Source: Fretibacterium fastidiosum
Lineage (GTDB): Bacteria; Synergistota; Synergistia; Synergistales; Aminobacteriaceae
Direction of reading: 5' to 3'
Assembly: GCF_964642095.1 (NCBI RefSeq)
Contig: NZ_OZ209244.1
Location: forward strand, 1,240,001 to 1,304,000
Length of the DNA: 64,000 nt
The notes beneath the pieces were generated by a model. It was not told the origin of the DNA and made no database searches. It saw only the letters and a program-made list of their open reading frames with translations. Of this stretch, positions 41,055 to 49,668 are shown piece by piece (position 1 is the first letter of the stretch; the number at the start of each line of letters is the position of its first letter). The position numbers were made by a program, and so were the translations under genes.

Positions 41055-41654
41055 ATGAAGAACGAGCTGGACTACATTCAAATCGAGGACGGGCTTGGGG
41101 GGAATCAGGACTGGTTCCCGGAGTGGGACATGTACCACGGCGGGTGTGCGGCGGTGACGGCGTGCGACCTGTGCATCTACCTGGCGCTCCGCGAGGACGC
41201 CGAGAGCCTCTACCCCTACGACCTGCGCCACCTCAACCGGGAGGACTTCCTCCGCTTCGCCAGGGACATGAAGCCCTACCTGTCGCCGCGTTCCCACGGG
41301 ATCGACTTCCTTGAGATCTACATCGAGGGGCTGTCGCAGTACTGGCGCGACGCCGGCGGCAGCGGCCGGCGCCTGGAGGGGCTGTCCGGCACGGTGCCCT
41401 TTGAGGAGGCGCGTGGGGTGGTTCGGGAGCAACTGAGTAGCGGCCTTCCCGTCCCCTACCTGATGCTGCGCCACCAGGACGACGCGCTGGAGGATTTTGA
41501 GTGGCACTGGTTCAACCTGGCCGGATACGAGGAGGCGGGGGACGACCTGATGGTGGAGGCCGTCACCTACGGCAAGCCGCACTGGCTGAGCCTGCGGCGG
41601 ATGTGGAACTCGGGGGAGGACCGGCGCGGCGGCGTCATCCGCGTGTCCCGGTGA
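41055..41654 (+). CDS. C39-peptidase-like (papain-fold) protein of unknown role
   Basis: The 199-residue cytoplasmic-type protein has no signal peptide. WDMYHGGCAAVTACDL carries a candidate catalytic cysteine after a double glycine; FEWHWFNLAGYEE could supply the histidine. This is the layout of C39-like/papain-fold families. GGAGGT precedes the ATG by 6 nt. It is monocistronic, lying between the CRISPR trailer and a MarR gene. A GGGGCGCCCC palindrome follows the stop. Family call is tentative. Confidence 0.5.
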   Translation: MKNELDYIQIEDGLGGNQDWFPEWDMYHGGCAAVTACDLCIYLALREDAESLYPYDLRHLNREDFLRFARDMKPYLSPRSHGIDFLEIYIEGLSQYWRDAGGSGRRLEGLSGTVPFEEARGVVREQLSSGLPVPYLMLRHQDDALEDFEWHWFNLAGYEEAGDDLMVEAVTYGKPHWLSLRRMWNSGEDRRGGVIRVSR

Positions 41655-41769
41655 AGGGGCGCCCCTTGCCCGCGGATTGATGTGCCGGAGAGCGGCGGGC
41701 AGGCTCGGAACGGTGAGGCCCTTCTCCGCTCCGAACACGAGGAAGAGGTCCGTCATACGACGTAAATAA

Positions 41770-41844
41770 ACAGGTGCCTGTTGATTTGATCTTGACAGCC
41801 TCGCAGGGAGGGGGATATCATGGGCTTATATAACAGGTGCCTGT
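41770..41844 (+). promoter_or_regulatory. MarR promoter flanked by two identical palindromic operators
   Basis: ACAGGTGCCTGT occurs at 41770-41781 and again at 41833-41844. Between them lie TTGACA (41792-41797) and TATCAT (41816-41821), separated by 18 bp. Transcription would start just before the second copy. Two perfect 12-bp palindromes bracketing a promoter next to a MarR gene strongly suggest autorepression. Confidence 0.7.
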
Positions 41845-41867
41845 GGTATTTGTGGGGAGGGATGGGA

Positions 41868-42596
41868 ATGGACGACGTTTGCAGGGATATCTACGAAAAG
41901 CTGTCTTTCGTGCAATGGCTTTTGCGGCGGCTGCAGATGCTCCGCCATACGGAATACGGCCCTTTTTCGGATATCCATTACGGTCAGGGGCGTGTCCTCG
42001 CCTTTCTGAAGGTCCAGCCGAAGATCGCCACGAAGGACCTGGCGTACCTGTTGGGGCTCCGACAGCAATCGCTCAACGAGCTTCTCAACCGCCTGGAGCA
42101 GGGCGGCTACGTTGAGCGGAAGCCCTCGGAGGAGGATCGGCGGGTGATGATCGTCCACCTGACGGACAAGGGGAAGGAGCTGCGGCAGCCCGAAAGCGAT
42201 TGGGCAAGCGTCTTTGGCTGCTTGTCGGGCGAGGAACTTTCCGCCCTGAGCCGTTACCTGGACCGAATCATCGATTCTCTGGAATCGCAGGTGGAGATCC
42301 CGTTTGAGGAGCACCTGTCCGCCTGGATGGAGCAGGCGCGCGAGCGCATGGGGGACGAGCGCTTTGAGGAAGCCGTTCGTCAGAGCGGATTCGGCGTGAG
42401 GGGAGGGGTTAAAATGTTTCGATGGAGCCGCAGGAGGGGCGAAGACCCGCGCCTCGGCTGCGACCTGCGTGGGCCGGCCCCGAAGGACCTGCCGGGCGCC
42501 GAACGGTTTTCCCCGGACTACGACGGCCCGGTGCCGGAGGGGAGGGGCCGGTGCCCCTGGCAGCGGCAGAAGGAAAGCGGCGACGCGGAGGAGTAG
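41868..42596 (+). CDS. MarR-family transcriptional regulator with C-terminal extension
   Basis: The winged-helix domain spans about residues 20-140: RVLAFLKVQPKIATKDLAYL, then the recognition helix RQQSLNELLNRLEQGGYVER, then the wing EEDRRVMIVHLTDKGKEL. The last 60 or so residues are a charged, probably disordered tail rich in R, G and P, not usual for MarR. I chose the ATG at 41868, six bases after GGGGAGGG; the ATG at 41820 lies within the predicted promoter. It likely controls itself and the ABC exporter genes that follow. The ligand is unknown. Confidence 0.82.
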   Translation: MDDVCRDIYEKLSFVQWLLRRLQMLRHTEYGPFSDIHYGQGRVLAFLKVQPKIATKDLAYLLGLRQQSLNELLNRLEQGGYVERKPSEEDRRVMIVHLTDKGKELRQPESDWASVFGCLSGEELSALSRYLDRIIDSLESQVEIPFEEHLSAWMEQARERMGDERFEEAVRQSGFGVRGGVKMFRWSRRRGEDPRLGCDLRGPAPKDLPGAERFSPDYDGPVPEGRGRCPWQRQKESGDAEE

Positions 42597-42600
42597 CGAA

Positions 42601-42621
42601 GGGCCTCAAAATTTCAGGCCC
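42601..42621 (+). terminator. weak hairpin after the MarR gene
   Basis: GGGCCT (42601-42606) pairs with AGGCCC around AAAATTTC but lacks a T-tract, so it may be an RNA-stabilising or attenuating hairpin rather than a terminator. The remaining intergenic DNA to 42811 shows no gene. Confidence 0.3.
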
Positions 42622-42811
42622 CGCTGGCTAAGTTGTCGGGAACGGTCAACCGTATTGTCTCTAGTGCCAGAAATTCATCAGGCCGCGCGAAGCGCACGGG
42701 AAAGTTTCAGGGAAGCGCTGAAGGACCCCTTTGGCTTGATGAGCCTTGATCGCTTTCGGCAACTTTTTAAGGTGATTTGGCGCTTCTTTGAAAGTCAAGG
42801 AGGGGGCTTCC

Positions 42812-43531
42812 GTGCAGACCATCTTATCGGTTCGAGGACTGTCCAAGAGCTACGAGGGCTTTTGCCTGCAGGACGTTGACCTGACGTTGGAGGGTGGGAT
42901 GATCCTGGGCCTTATCGGGGAGAATGGGGCGGGAAAGACCACCACGATCCGGGCCGTCCTGAACCTCGTCGCCATTGATCGGGGCGAGGTCGAGGTCTTC
43001 GGCATGCGTTATCGTCATCAGGAGAAGGCCATCAAGGAGCGGCTTGGCGTCGTGCTGGACGACAGCTTTTTGTCGGGCGAGCTGACCGCGCGCGACGTCG
43101 GCCTGATTGTGAAGAGCGTTTATCGAAGCTGGGACGAACCCTGTTTTTTCCGAATGTTGCAGTCCCTGCAGCTGCCCCCGGACAAGAGGATCAAGCGGTA
43201 CTCCAGCGGGATGAAGGCGAAGCTGAAGGTGGCGGCCGCTTTGCCCCACCGCCCCGACCTGCTGGTCCTGGACGAGCCCGCGGCCGGCCTGGACCCGGTG
43301 GCGCGAAGGGATATCCTGGACCTGTTGCAGACGTTCGCGGCGGACCCGTCACACGCCGTTCTGATTTCGAGCCATATCACCTCGGACCTGGAGCGCATCG
43401 CCGACCGGATCGCCTTCATCCGTCAGGGGCGGATCGTCCTTTCGGGCGCAACGTGCGACCTGATGCGGGACGGGAGCCTTGAGGCCCTGATGCTCCGCCG
43501 TCAGAGCCGGAGGGGAGGGATCACCGCATGA
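42812..43531 (+). CDS. ABC transporter ATP-binding protein (ABC-2 type exporter)
   Basis: The 239-residue ATPase has Walker A GENGAGKTTTIRA, a degenerate signature (RYSSGMKAKLKVA), Walker B LLVLDEPAAGLDP and the H-loop ISSH. This is the YtrB/BcrA-like type that pairs with small ABC-2 permeases. I use the GTG at 42812, eight bases after AAGGAGGG. The stop overlaps the permease start (ATGA). The substrate cannot be read from sequence; the MarR neighbour suggests a drug or peptide efflux role. Confidence 0.88.
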   Translation: MQTILSVRGLSKSYEGFCLQDVDLTLEGGMILGLIGENGAGKTTTIRAVLNLVAIDRGEVEVFGMRYRHQEKAIKERLGVVLDDSFLSGELTARDVGLIVKSVYRSWDEPCFFRMLQSLQLPPDKRIKRYSSGMKAKLKVAAALPHRPDLLVLDEPAAGLDPVARRDILDLLQTFAADPSHAVLISSHITSDLERIADRIAFIRQGRIVLSGATCDLMRDGSLEALMLRRQSRRGGITA

Positions 43532-44187
43532 GAGCCATCAAGGGCCTTATCGTCAAAGACCTGCTGCAGATGAAGGACTTCAAGTACCCGTTGCTGTTCT
43601 GGACGGTCGTCCTGGCCGGCGCCTCCTTCGCCTGGGACAAGCTGCAGTTTCTTCCGCTCCTGATGGCCTTCGGCTTCGGCATGGTGGTCCTGTTCTCCTT
43701 CACCTTCGACGAGATGAGCAACGCCGAACGGTACGTCGCCTGCCTGCCCGTCAGCCGGAGGGAGATCGTCCTGTCGAAATACCTCATGGCGTTTGCCAGC
43801 AGCGCAGCGGGGGCGGCATCGGGGGTGCTCCTCGGCCTGGCGCTGCAGTGGGGCAAGCACGGCACGGTCGACCAAATCGACAGGTGGCTGGGCTTGGTCC
43901 TGGTGGGGGTGTTCCTGATGGCCATCATGAATGCGGTCCAGATCCCCTGCATCTACAAGGGGGGCGCGACGCAGGGGCGAATCCTGGTCTTTGTCCTGCT
44001 CGCTGGAGCTGTCCTGGTCGGGTGGGGGCTCCAGCACCTCGCTTCCGCGCTGGGGGCGGACCTGATGAAGTCCCTGGAGGCGATGTTCAACCGCCATTGG
44101 CTCCTGGCGTTCCTTGTCCTGACGGCACTCCTTTACGGGGTCTCCTTTCGCATCTCCTGCCGGATTTACGGGAGGAAGGACCTCTGA
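43528..44187 (+). CDS. ABC-2 type permease
   Basis: The 219-residue integral membrane protein has about six hydrophobic segments. The RYVACLPVSRREIVLSKYL loop between the second and third is a hallmark of small ABC-2 permeases. Translationally coupled to the ATPase upstream. A diverged copy of its last 75 bp or so survives near 47595-47666, evidence of an old duplication. A MITE-like fragment directly follows the stop. Confidence 0.85.
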   Translation: MRAIKGLIVKDLLQMKDFKYPLLFWTVVLAGASFAWDKLQFLPLLMAFGFGMVVLFSFTFDEMSNAERYVACLPVSRREIVLSKYLMAFASSAAGAASGVLLGLALQWGKHGTVDQIDRWLGLVLVGVFLMAIMNAVQIPCIYKGGATQGRILVFVLLAGAVLVGWGLQHLASALGADLMKSLEAMFNRHWLLAFLVLTALLYGVSFRISCRIYGRKDL

Positions 44188-44190
44188 AAT

Positions 44191-44290
44191 GCCAATTTGC
44201 ACTCTGGAAGGGGGGCTGCCCCGGAGGGGCTGGGACTGACGGCCCGTGAGCGGTAACGAACGGCAGCCGGAAGGCTCCCCGAAGGGGGGA
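44191..44290 (-). repeat. MITE-like fragment (inverted copy of the right part of 39-372)
   Basis: The core at 44206-44287 matches the reverse complement of roughly 250-330 with a few substitutions. TGCCAATTTGC at its left resembles the terminal repeat. The matching left half is absent, so this is a partial copy. It supplies GC-rich hairpins downstream of the permease. No other feature is seen up to the Rpn-type gene promoter. Confidence 0.6.
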
Positions 44291-44430
44291 CTGAGGGGTT
44301 GTTTGGGCTGAAGGAATTGTCCTCTCGCTGATCCGCTCCCCGCGCTTTCAATCCGCTGCCGCTTTCAGCCTGGCGATTCGGCAATTTAGCGCCGCGTTTT
44401 TGGATTGACGATCCGGCTTTGCTGCTTTGT

Positions 44431-44436
44431 TATAAT
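44431..44436 (+). promoter_or_regulatory. -10 element of the Rpn-type gene (copy A)
   Basis: A perfect TATAAT lies 32 bp before the start. TTGACG upstream is 20 bp away, longer than ideal. The same TATAATGAAG segment precedes copy B (51823-51832). Confidence 0.45.
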
Positions 44437-44467
44437 GAAGGCAAGATAAACGACTGGAGGGCGCGTC

Positions 44468-45352
44468 ATGCCGGAGAAGGACATCACGGAACGGCACCTT
44501 GAATCCTATAACGACGTTTTTGCGGACATCATGAACGTGCTGCTCTTCAACGGGCAAAGACGGGTTCTCCCCGACGACCTGCGCGATACGAGGGCGCGCA
44601 CCCAGTACAAGGCGGACGGTAAACTCCACGAGCAGGAGCGGGACGTCTCCAAGCTGTGGGCTCCGGAAGGGATCGTCATCTCGCTGATCGGCTTTGAGAA
44701 TCAAACCCGGATCGACAGAGACATGCCGCTTCGGGTGCTGGGATACGAGGGGGCGGATTACCGCAACCAGCTGTCTGAAAAAGGTGGCCTCTACCCCGTG
44801 GTCACGCTGGTCCTTTACTTTGGCGAAGAGCCCTGGACGGGGCCTCGGTCGCTCTACGAGAGGGTCCGGGTTCCCGATGAAATGAAGCCGTTTGTGAGTG
44901 ATCACAGGGTGAATCTCTTTGAGATATCCTTTCTGACGGACGAGCAGGTGGAGCGTTTCACGAGCGACTTCAGGATAGTGGCGGACTACTTTGTGCAGAT
45001 GAGGAGGAAGCGGGATTACGTTCCCTCCCGTCGGGTTGTCGAGCACGTGGACGGAGTGCTGAAGCTGTTGTCTGCACTGACGCGGGACCATCGATTTGAG
45101 GATGCGCAGAATCAATTCAGGGAGGGGGAGAGCGTTACCATGCTGAGCGTTTTGGATAAGGTGGAGGCCAGGGGCATACGACTTGGCAGGACGGAGGGCA
45201 TACAGCTTGGAGAGGCGAGAGGTATACAACTCGGCCGAACGGAGACGGCGCGGAATCTGCTTCGGATGGGACTGGACTTGGCCAAAATTGCAGAGGCTAC
45301 CGGACTGTCCCTGGAGGAAGTCCAGTCCCTGAAGGAAACGGGGCAGGCTTAA
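44468..45352 (+). CDS. Rpn-type PD-(D/E)XK nuclease family protein, copy A
   Basis: The 294-residue protein belongs to the Rpn (recombination-promoting nuclease)/putative transposase group. The N-terminal half has ERDVSKLW, a core strand ending GFENQT (the E-x-Q active-site strand) and MPLRVLGYEGADYR. The C-terminal tail is built of short GIxLGRTEG-like repeats. It is about 95% identical to copy B at 51860 over the first 245 residues, then diverges completely, ending TGLSLEEVQSLKETGQA. A GGAGGG site precedes the ATG. Confidence 0.75.
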   Translation: MPEKDITERHLESYNDVFADIMNVLLFNGQRRVLPDDLRDTRARTQYKADGKLHEQERDVSKLWAPEGIVISLIGFENQTRIDRDMPLRVLGYEGADYRNQLSEKGGLYPVVTLVLYFGEEPWTGPRSLYERVRVPDEMKPFVSDHRVNLFEISFLTDEQVERFTSDFRIVADYFVQMRRKRDYVPSRRVVEHVDGVLKLLSALTRDHRFEDAQNQFREGESVTMLSVLDKVEARGIRLGRTEGIQLGEARGIQLGRTETARNLLRMGLDLAKIAEATGLSLEEVQSLKETGQA

Positions 45353-45392
45353 CCGTTTCGCGTTAAAAGCAAACCCCTCCGCCGCCACGCTT

Positions 45393-45979
45393 TTAAACGC
45401 GGTTTGGTTTGAGCTCTGCCGTCCTCTGCGGCTTGAGGGCGCGGAGGAACAGCACGTGGGGCGCGCCGCCCGGCGCGGTCGTGACCTCTGCCTCCACGCG
45501 GTACACGCGGCGGATCAGCTCTGGCGTCAGGACGTCCCGCGGCCTTCCGCCGGCGACGACGCACCCGTCGTGCATGACGTACAGGCGGTCGCAGTGCTGC
45601 GCGGCCAGGTTCAGGTCGTGCATCACGACGAGGCAGCTGACGCCCGCGCTGCGGATCAGGGCCAGGATCTCCAGCTGATAGTAGACGTCCAGGTGGTTCG
45701 TCGGCTCGTCCAGGAGCAGAAGGCCGGCGTCCTGGGCGATGGCCCGCGCGATGAGCGCGCGCTGCTTCTCACCGCCCGACAGCGATGCAAACGTCCGTTC
45801 GGCGCAGGGGGTCATCCCGACGTACTCGAGCGCCCGATCGACGAGTTCCTCGTCCCGAGCGTCCGAGCCGCTGAATGGACCCTTGTGAGGATAGCGCCCC
45901 ATGGCCACGATCTCGCGGACGGTGAACTCGAACTGCGCCGGCATCTCCTGCGGCACGGCGGCGGCGTGCCGCACGGCTT
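45393..45979 (-). pseudogene. truncated btuD-like ABC ATPase (N-terminus and Walker A missing)
   Basis: From KEAVRHAAAVPQEMP to the stop it is about 96% identical to the intact ATPase at 47771-48580. The first 77 or so residues, including Walker A, are gone, replaced by a 100-bp tandem repeat. It keeps LSGGEKQRALIARA and LLLDEPTNHLD. Without an ATP-binding P-loop it cannot be an active transporter ATPase. The breakpoint is at CTTCCTTCG (45977). Confidence 0.9.
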
Positions 45980-46257
45980 CCTTCGCCCTCAGCCGACCAA
46001 CCGACCGCCGCAATCCTCCCGAAAGATCGGCTTGCGTAAGGTCGGTCGTCTGGCCGAGCTACGGAAGTCCCCTGGACTTCCTTCGCCCTCAGCCGACCAA
46101 CCGACCGCCGCAATCCTCCCGAAAGATCGGCTTGCGTAAGGTCGGTCGTCTGGCCGAGCTACGGAAGTCCCCTGGACTTCCTTCGCCCTCAGCCGACCAA
46201 CCGACCGCCGCAATCCTCCCGAAAGATCGGCTTGCGTAAGGTCGGTCGTCTGGCCGA
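45977..46257. repeat. 100-bp tandem repeat, 2.8 copies
   Basis: Units start at 45977, 46077 and 46177 with exactly 100-bp spacing and no differences seen; the third stops at 46257. Each unit holds imperfect inverted blocks, GCCGACCAACCGACC against GGTCGGTCGTCTGGCC, with AAGATCGGCTT between. It resembles a palindromic mobile repeat that amplified at the broken end of the btuD copy. Confidence 0.85.
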
Positions 46258-46282
46258 GGATAAAAAATATGCCGAACATCGT

Positions 46283-46314
46283 AAAAAGCTCCCTGAAAAC
46301 CATCAGCAGGGAGA
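46283..46314 (-). terminator. intrinsic terminator of the cyclase-family gene
   Basis: Read on the minus strand, CTCCCTG pairs with CAGGGAG over an 11-nt loop and is followed by CTTTTT. It lies about 55 bp past the stop of the gene at 46369. Confidence 0.7.
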
Positions 46315-46368
46315 CCAACCGAACGGTTTTTCAGGGGACGCACCCGGCGACGTCGCCGAAAGAATGGC

Positions 46369-47097
46369 TTAGGGCTCCGGTTCCCTCTCGACTAGGGCTA
46401 CGGCACGTATCGGAGACCCGCTGCCGGCACGGATCCTCAGGGGAAGCCCCATATAGATGAAACGCTTCCCGACCACCTTGTCCAGGTTGCACAGGTTCTC
46501 CGTATTCGTGATTCCGAACTCCCCGCAGACGAGATGACCGGAGAAATCCAGGTCGTCGGGGGTCTGGTCGATTGCCGGAGAATCGACGCCGATGTTCACC
46601 ACGCCTTTTTCGGCCAGCCACTTTGCGGCCTCATAGGATACGCCGGAGTGCTTGGCCGTGATGCCACCATACCCCCTGTCGGGATACGTCCTCTCGTAGT
46701 GCCCCGTGTACATCAGGAAGATGTCCCCTTTTCGGATATCGAGGCCATGCTTCTCCAAGGCCTCCTCGATATCCTTCACCTCGATGTAGTCCGGATACCG
46801 GACGTGCCGGAGGTCGACGCAGATGGCATCCCCATAGAAGAGCTCCAGCGCCATTTTCTCGATGGTCGGCCCATCCGGCTTGAACTCCCAGACCGCGTCG
46901 GAATGCGTGGGGCCGTGCTCGCTGATCAACATGTTCCTGGCCGAGAACCCAAGGGTCTTGGAGCCCGTATCCTTCATGTTCTGTTCGTGGGTCTGGTTCA
47001 CCATGAAAAAGGTCTTTTGATGCATGCCGAAAACAGGCATCCCCTCATAGATCTCCTGGCTCAAATCGATGATTTTCCACTTCTGGTTGAAGTTCAT
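46369..47097 (-). CDS. cyclase/kynurenine-formamidase-like metal hydrolase
   Basis: The 242-residue protein belongs to the Cyclase (PF04199) family of metal-dependent amidohydrolases, which includes bacterial kynurenine formamidase. DLSQEIYEGMPVFGM is the family's N-terminal block. SEHGPTHSDAVWEF corresponds to the metal-binding H-x-G-T-H-x-D motif with G replaced by P. VVNIGVDSPAIDQ is the typical C-terminal block. I start it at 47097 (MNFNQKWK) after a GGAGGAGGGGG site rather than 50 codons upstream. Substrate unknown; it stands alone with its own terminator. Confidence 0.82.
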   Translation of the reverse strand: MNFNQKWKIIDLSQEIYEGMPVFGMHQKTFFMVNQTHEQNMKDTGSKTLGFSARNMLISEHGPTHSDAVWEFKPDGPTIEKMALELFYGDAICVDLRHVRYPDYIEVKDIEEALEKHGLDIRKGDIFLMYTGHYERTYPDRGYGGITAKHSGVSYEAAKWLAEKGVVNIGVDSPAIDQTPDDLDFSGHLVCGEFGITNTENLCNLDKVVGKRFIYMGLPLRIRAGSGSPIRAVALVEREPEP

Positions 47098-47594
47098 GAG
47101 TCCCCCTCCTCCTCGACTCCATTCACCGGACAACGACCCCTCAGCGCCACGCGATACGGAATACCACACTAAAAATCCGTTACGGACACCACCCCCTCCG
47201 CCATCACCTGCGGCTGTCCTTTCCATGCCCGACATGAGGCTATGCACGATTTTCCCGAAAACGGATAAAAATTTCAGCTATCGACTTTATCCTGCGAGAT
47301 GGATCCGCTTCGAGTACACCATGGCGTCAGAACGAAACCATAAGTCATAAACGGATCAAAAGCGCACGAATACAGGCGGACAAGAAGGCCACCGGAAGGG
47401 AGACGAACCACTTCGGCTCACTCCCTCGAGTTTCGGGCGACCGCGAAGGAAATAAAACGTAGAACTGTGCAACTTAATGCCATTCTATGCCCCGAAAAGG
47501 CATAATGTCATCAGATAAAACCACAAAATAATAAAAATATTTTTGTTGTTTTTTGATAAAAAAAGGGTTTTTGTCGTTCGGAACTGAGGCTCCC
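47098..47594. other. intergenic region without a recognised gene
   Basis: It presumably holds the promoter of the minus-strand cyclase gene. From about 47450 to 47575 it is much more AT-rich than its surroundings, with a small ATGCC...GGCAT hairpin (47487-47503) and T/A runs. I see no gene or RNA in it. Confidence 0.4.
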
Positions 47595-47666
47595 TGTCCT
47601 GACGGTGCTCCTCTATGGGGTCTCTTTCTGGATAGCCTGACCGATTTACCGAAGGAAGGACATCGG
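47595..47666 (+). pseudogene. 3' remnant of an ABC-2 permease gene
   Basis: TGTCCTGACGGTGCTCC and the sequence that follows track the last 75 bp or so of the permease at 43528-44187 with scattered substitutions, including GATTTACCGAAGGAAGGACAT at the end. The rest of the gene is missing. A MITE-like end follows immediately, as it does after the intact gene. Confidence 0.65.
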
Positions 47667-47760
47667 ATACCAAATCGCGTCTAATGTGGATTGCCTCCCC
47701 TTGCAGGGAGGCGAAACGCATCTTCCGACCCTTTAGGCCACCTCCCCTTTTTGGAAGGCG
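47667..47760 (+). repeat. MITE-like fragment (left end)
   Basis: ATACCAAATCGCG and 22 further bases (47667-47701) are identical to 39-73. The similarity then fades into a related GC-rich hairpin region. No right end is found nearby, so the copy is truncated, close to the 3' end of the btuD gene. Confidence 0.65.
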
Positions 47761-47770
47761 AGCCACGCTT

Positions 47771-48580
47771 TTAAGCGCGGTTTGGTTTGAGCTCTGCCGT
47801 CCTCTGCGGCTTGAGGGCGCGGAGGAACAGCACGTGGGGCGCGCCGCCCGGCGCGGTCGTGACCTCTGCCTCCACGCGGTACACGCGGCGGATCAGCTCC
47901 GGGGTCAGGACGTCCCGCGGCCTTCCGCCGGCGACGACGCGCCCGTCGTGCATGACGTACAGGCGGTCGCAGTGCTGCGCGGCCAGGTTCAGGTCGTGCA
48001 TCACGACGAGGCAACTGACGCCGGCGCTGCGGATCAGGTCCAGGATCTCCAACTGATAGTAGACGTCCAGGTGATTCGTCGGCTCGTCCAGGAGCAGAAG
48101 GCCGGCGTCCTGGGCGATGGCCCGCGCGATGAGCGCGCGCTGCTTCTCACCGCCCGACAGCGATGCAAACGTCCGTTCGGCGCAGGGGGTCATCCCGACG
48201 TACTCGAGCGCCCGATCGACGAGCGCCTCGTCCCGCGCGTCCACGCCGCTGAAGGGCCCCTTGTGGGGATAGCGCCCCATGGCCACGATCTCGCGGACGG
48301 TGAACTCGAACTGCGTCGGCATCTCCTGCGGCACGGCGGCAGCGTGCCGCGCGGCCTCCTTCACCGGCATCCGCCACAGGTCGCGGCCGTCCAGGAGGAC
48401 GGTGCCGCCCTGGGGCCGGCTGGCGCGGTAGATGCAGCGCAGCAGGCTGGACTTCCCGCTGCCGTTCGGGCCGATGACGCCCACGAACTCGCCCTCCTCC
48501 ACCGTGAGTGAGACGCCCTGGACGATGGGGCGGCCCTCCGCGCCCCATCGGAGGGCCTCGACCTTCAGCGTTGCGCTCAT
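47771..48580 (-). CDS. btuD: cobalamin ABC importer ATPase (BtuD/FecE type)
   Basis: The 269-residue ATPase powers import through the permease encoded just upstream. Walker A is GPNGSGKSSLLR, the Q-loop is AAVPQEMP, the signature is LSGGEKQRALIARA, Walker B is LLLLDEPTNHLD and the H-loop is VMHDLN. The start overlaps the permease stop by 4 nt. Because the operon has a cobalamin riboswitch, I read the substrate as B12 or a corrinoid rather than iron-siderophore. A truncated near-copy is at 45393-45979. Confidence 0.88.
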   Translation of the reverse strand: MSATLKVEALRWGAEGRPIVQGVSLTVEEGEFVGVIGPNGSGKSSLLRCIYRASRPQGGTVLLDGRDLWRMPVKEAARHAAAVPQEMPTQFEFTVREIVAMGRYPHKGPFSGVDARDEALVDRALEYVGMTPCAERTFASLSGGEKQRALIARAIAQDAGLLLLDEPTNHLDVYYQLEILDLIRSAGVSCLVVMHDLNLAAQHCDRLYVMHDGRVVAGGRPRDVLTPELIRRVYRVEAEVTTAPGGAPHVLFLRALKPQRTAELKPNRA

Positions 48581-49641
48581 GACCGCCCCTGCCTCCCGCT
48601 CCGCCTGAGGAGCCAGATGAAGAACGGCGCGCCGACGAAGCCCGTCACGACGCCGAGGGGGAGCTCACGGGGCGCCAGAACCGCGCGGGAGAAGGCGTCC
48701 GCGAGAATGAGGAAGATGGCGCCGACCAGCGCGCCCAGGGGCAGGATGCGCCGATGGTCCGCGCCGACGGTCATGCGCATGACGTGCGGCACCACGAGCC
48801 CAACGAAGCCGATGGAGCCGCTGACGGCCACCAGCGTTCCCGTCAGGAGCGACGTGAGCGCGAACAGGAAGCGTCTGAAGCGCCGGACGTCCACGCCCAG
48901 AGCCGCCGCGCTTTCGTCCCCCAGCATCAGCGCGTTGAGGGACCGCCCCTGAAGGACGAGGAGGACGAGGCAGGCCGCGGTGACCGCGAGGGGGATCGGA
49001 AGCCGGTCCCAACGCGCGCCGCCCAGACCGCCCAGCATCCAGAACATCGCGCTCTCGGCCCCGCTCCGCTGGTTGAGGTAGACCATGAAGTTCGTGAGGG
49101 CCGTGAACATGTAGCTGACGGCCAGCCCCGACAGGATCATGCGCATGGGCGTGAGCCCTTCCCCCTGCGCGGCGATGAGGAGGACGAGGCCGAAGGCCAG
49201 GAGGGAGCCGAGGAAGGCCATGAGGAAGACGGTGGACAGGCCGGTGTAGCTGCTGCCCAGGACCTTTCCCAGGAGCAGGAGGGCCGCCACTGCGCCCGCA
49301 CAGCCGCCGGAGGAGATGCCGAGCAGGTAGGGGTCCGCCAGGGAGTTGCGCACCAGCGACTGGATGGCCGCGCCGGCCATCATCAGCCCGGCCCCGACGA
49401 TGGCCCCCAGGAGCACGCGGGGAAGCCGGAGCTGCCAGACGATGCTGACCTCGTTCTGCGGCCAGTCCTGAGCCATGGCCTGCCAGTCGGGGAAGACCTG
49501 ATGCAGGACGATGCCCCAGACCCTTCCGAAGGGGATGGGCACCGGACCGGTGGAGACGCCGAAGGTCATCGTCAGGAGCAGGAGGGCGAGGAGGACGAGC
49601 GCGGGAACGCCCGTCCTCCTGAAGGGGGAGAGAGGACTCAT
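48577..49641 (-). CDS. btuC: cobalamin ABC importer permease (BtuC/FecCD type)
   Basis: The 354-residue membrane protein is of the FecCD family with about ten helices. Diagnostic blocks are LRLPRVLLGAIVGAGL, AGAAIQSLVRNSLADPYLLG, and GSIGFVGLVVPHVMRM, where the cytoplasmic coupling loop contacts the ATPase. It is flanked by its ATPase downstream (ATGA overlap) and binding protein upstream. Confidence 0.9.
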   Translation of the reverse strand: MSPLSPFRRTGVPALVLLALLLLTMTFGVSTGPVPIPFGRVWGIVLHQVFPDWQAMAQDWPQNEVSIVWQLRLPRVLLGAIVGAGLMMAGAAIQSLVRNSLADPYLLGISSGGCAGAVAALLLLGKVLGSSYTGLSTVFLMAFLGSLLAFGLVLLIAAQGEGLTPMRMILSGLAVSYMFTALTNFMVYLNQRSGAESAMFWMLGGLGGARWDRLPIPLAVTAACLVLLVLQGRSLNALMLGDESAAALGVDVRRFRRFLFALTSLLTGTLVAVSGSIGFVGLVVPHVMRMTVGADHRRILPLGALVGAIFLILADAFSRAVLAPRELPLGVVTGFVGAPFFIWLLRRSGRQGRS

Positions 49642-49668
49642 GAGAGGTCCGCCAGCAGGGTGGCGCGG

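Noticed and set aside
42469..42879. ORF overlapping the MarR tail and the ABC ATPase start
   Set aside because: It runs in another frame of two better-supported genes, and no domain is visible.
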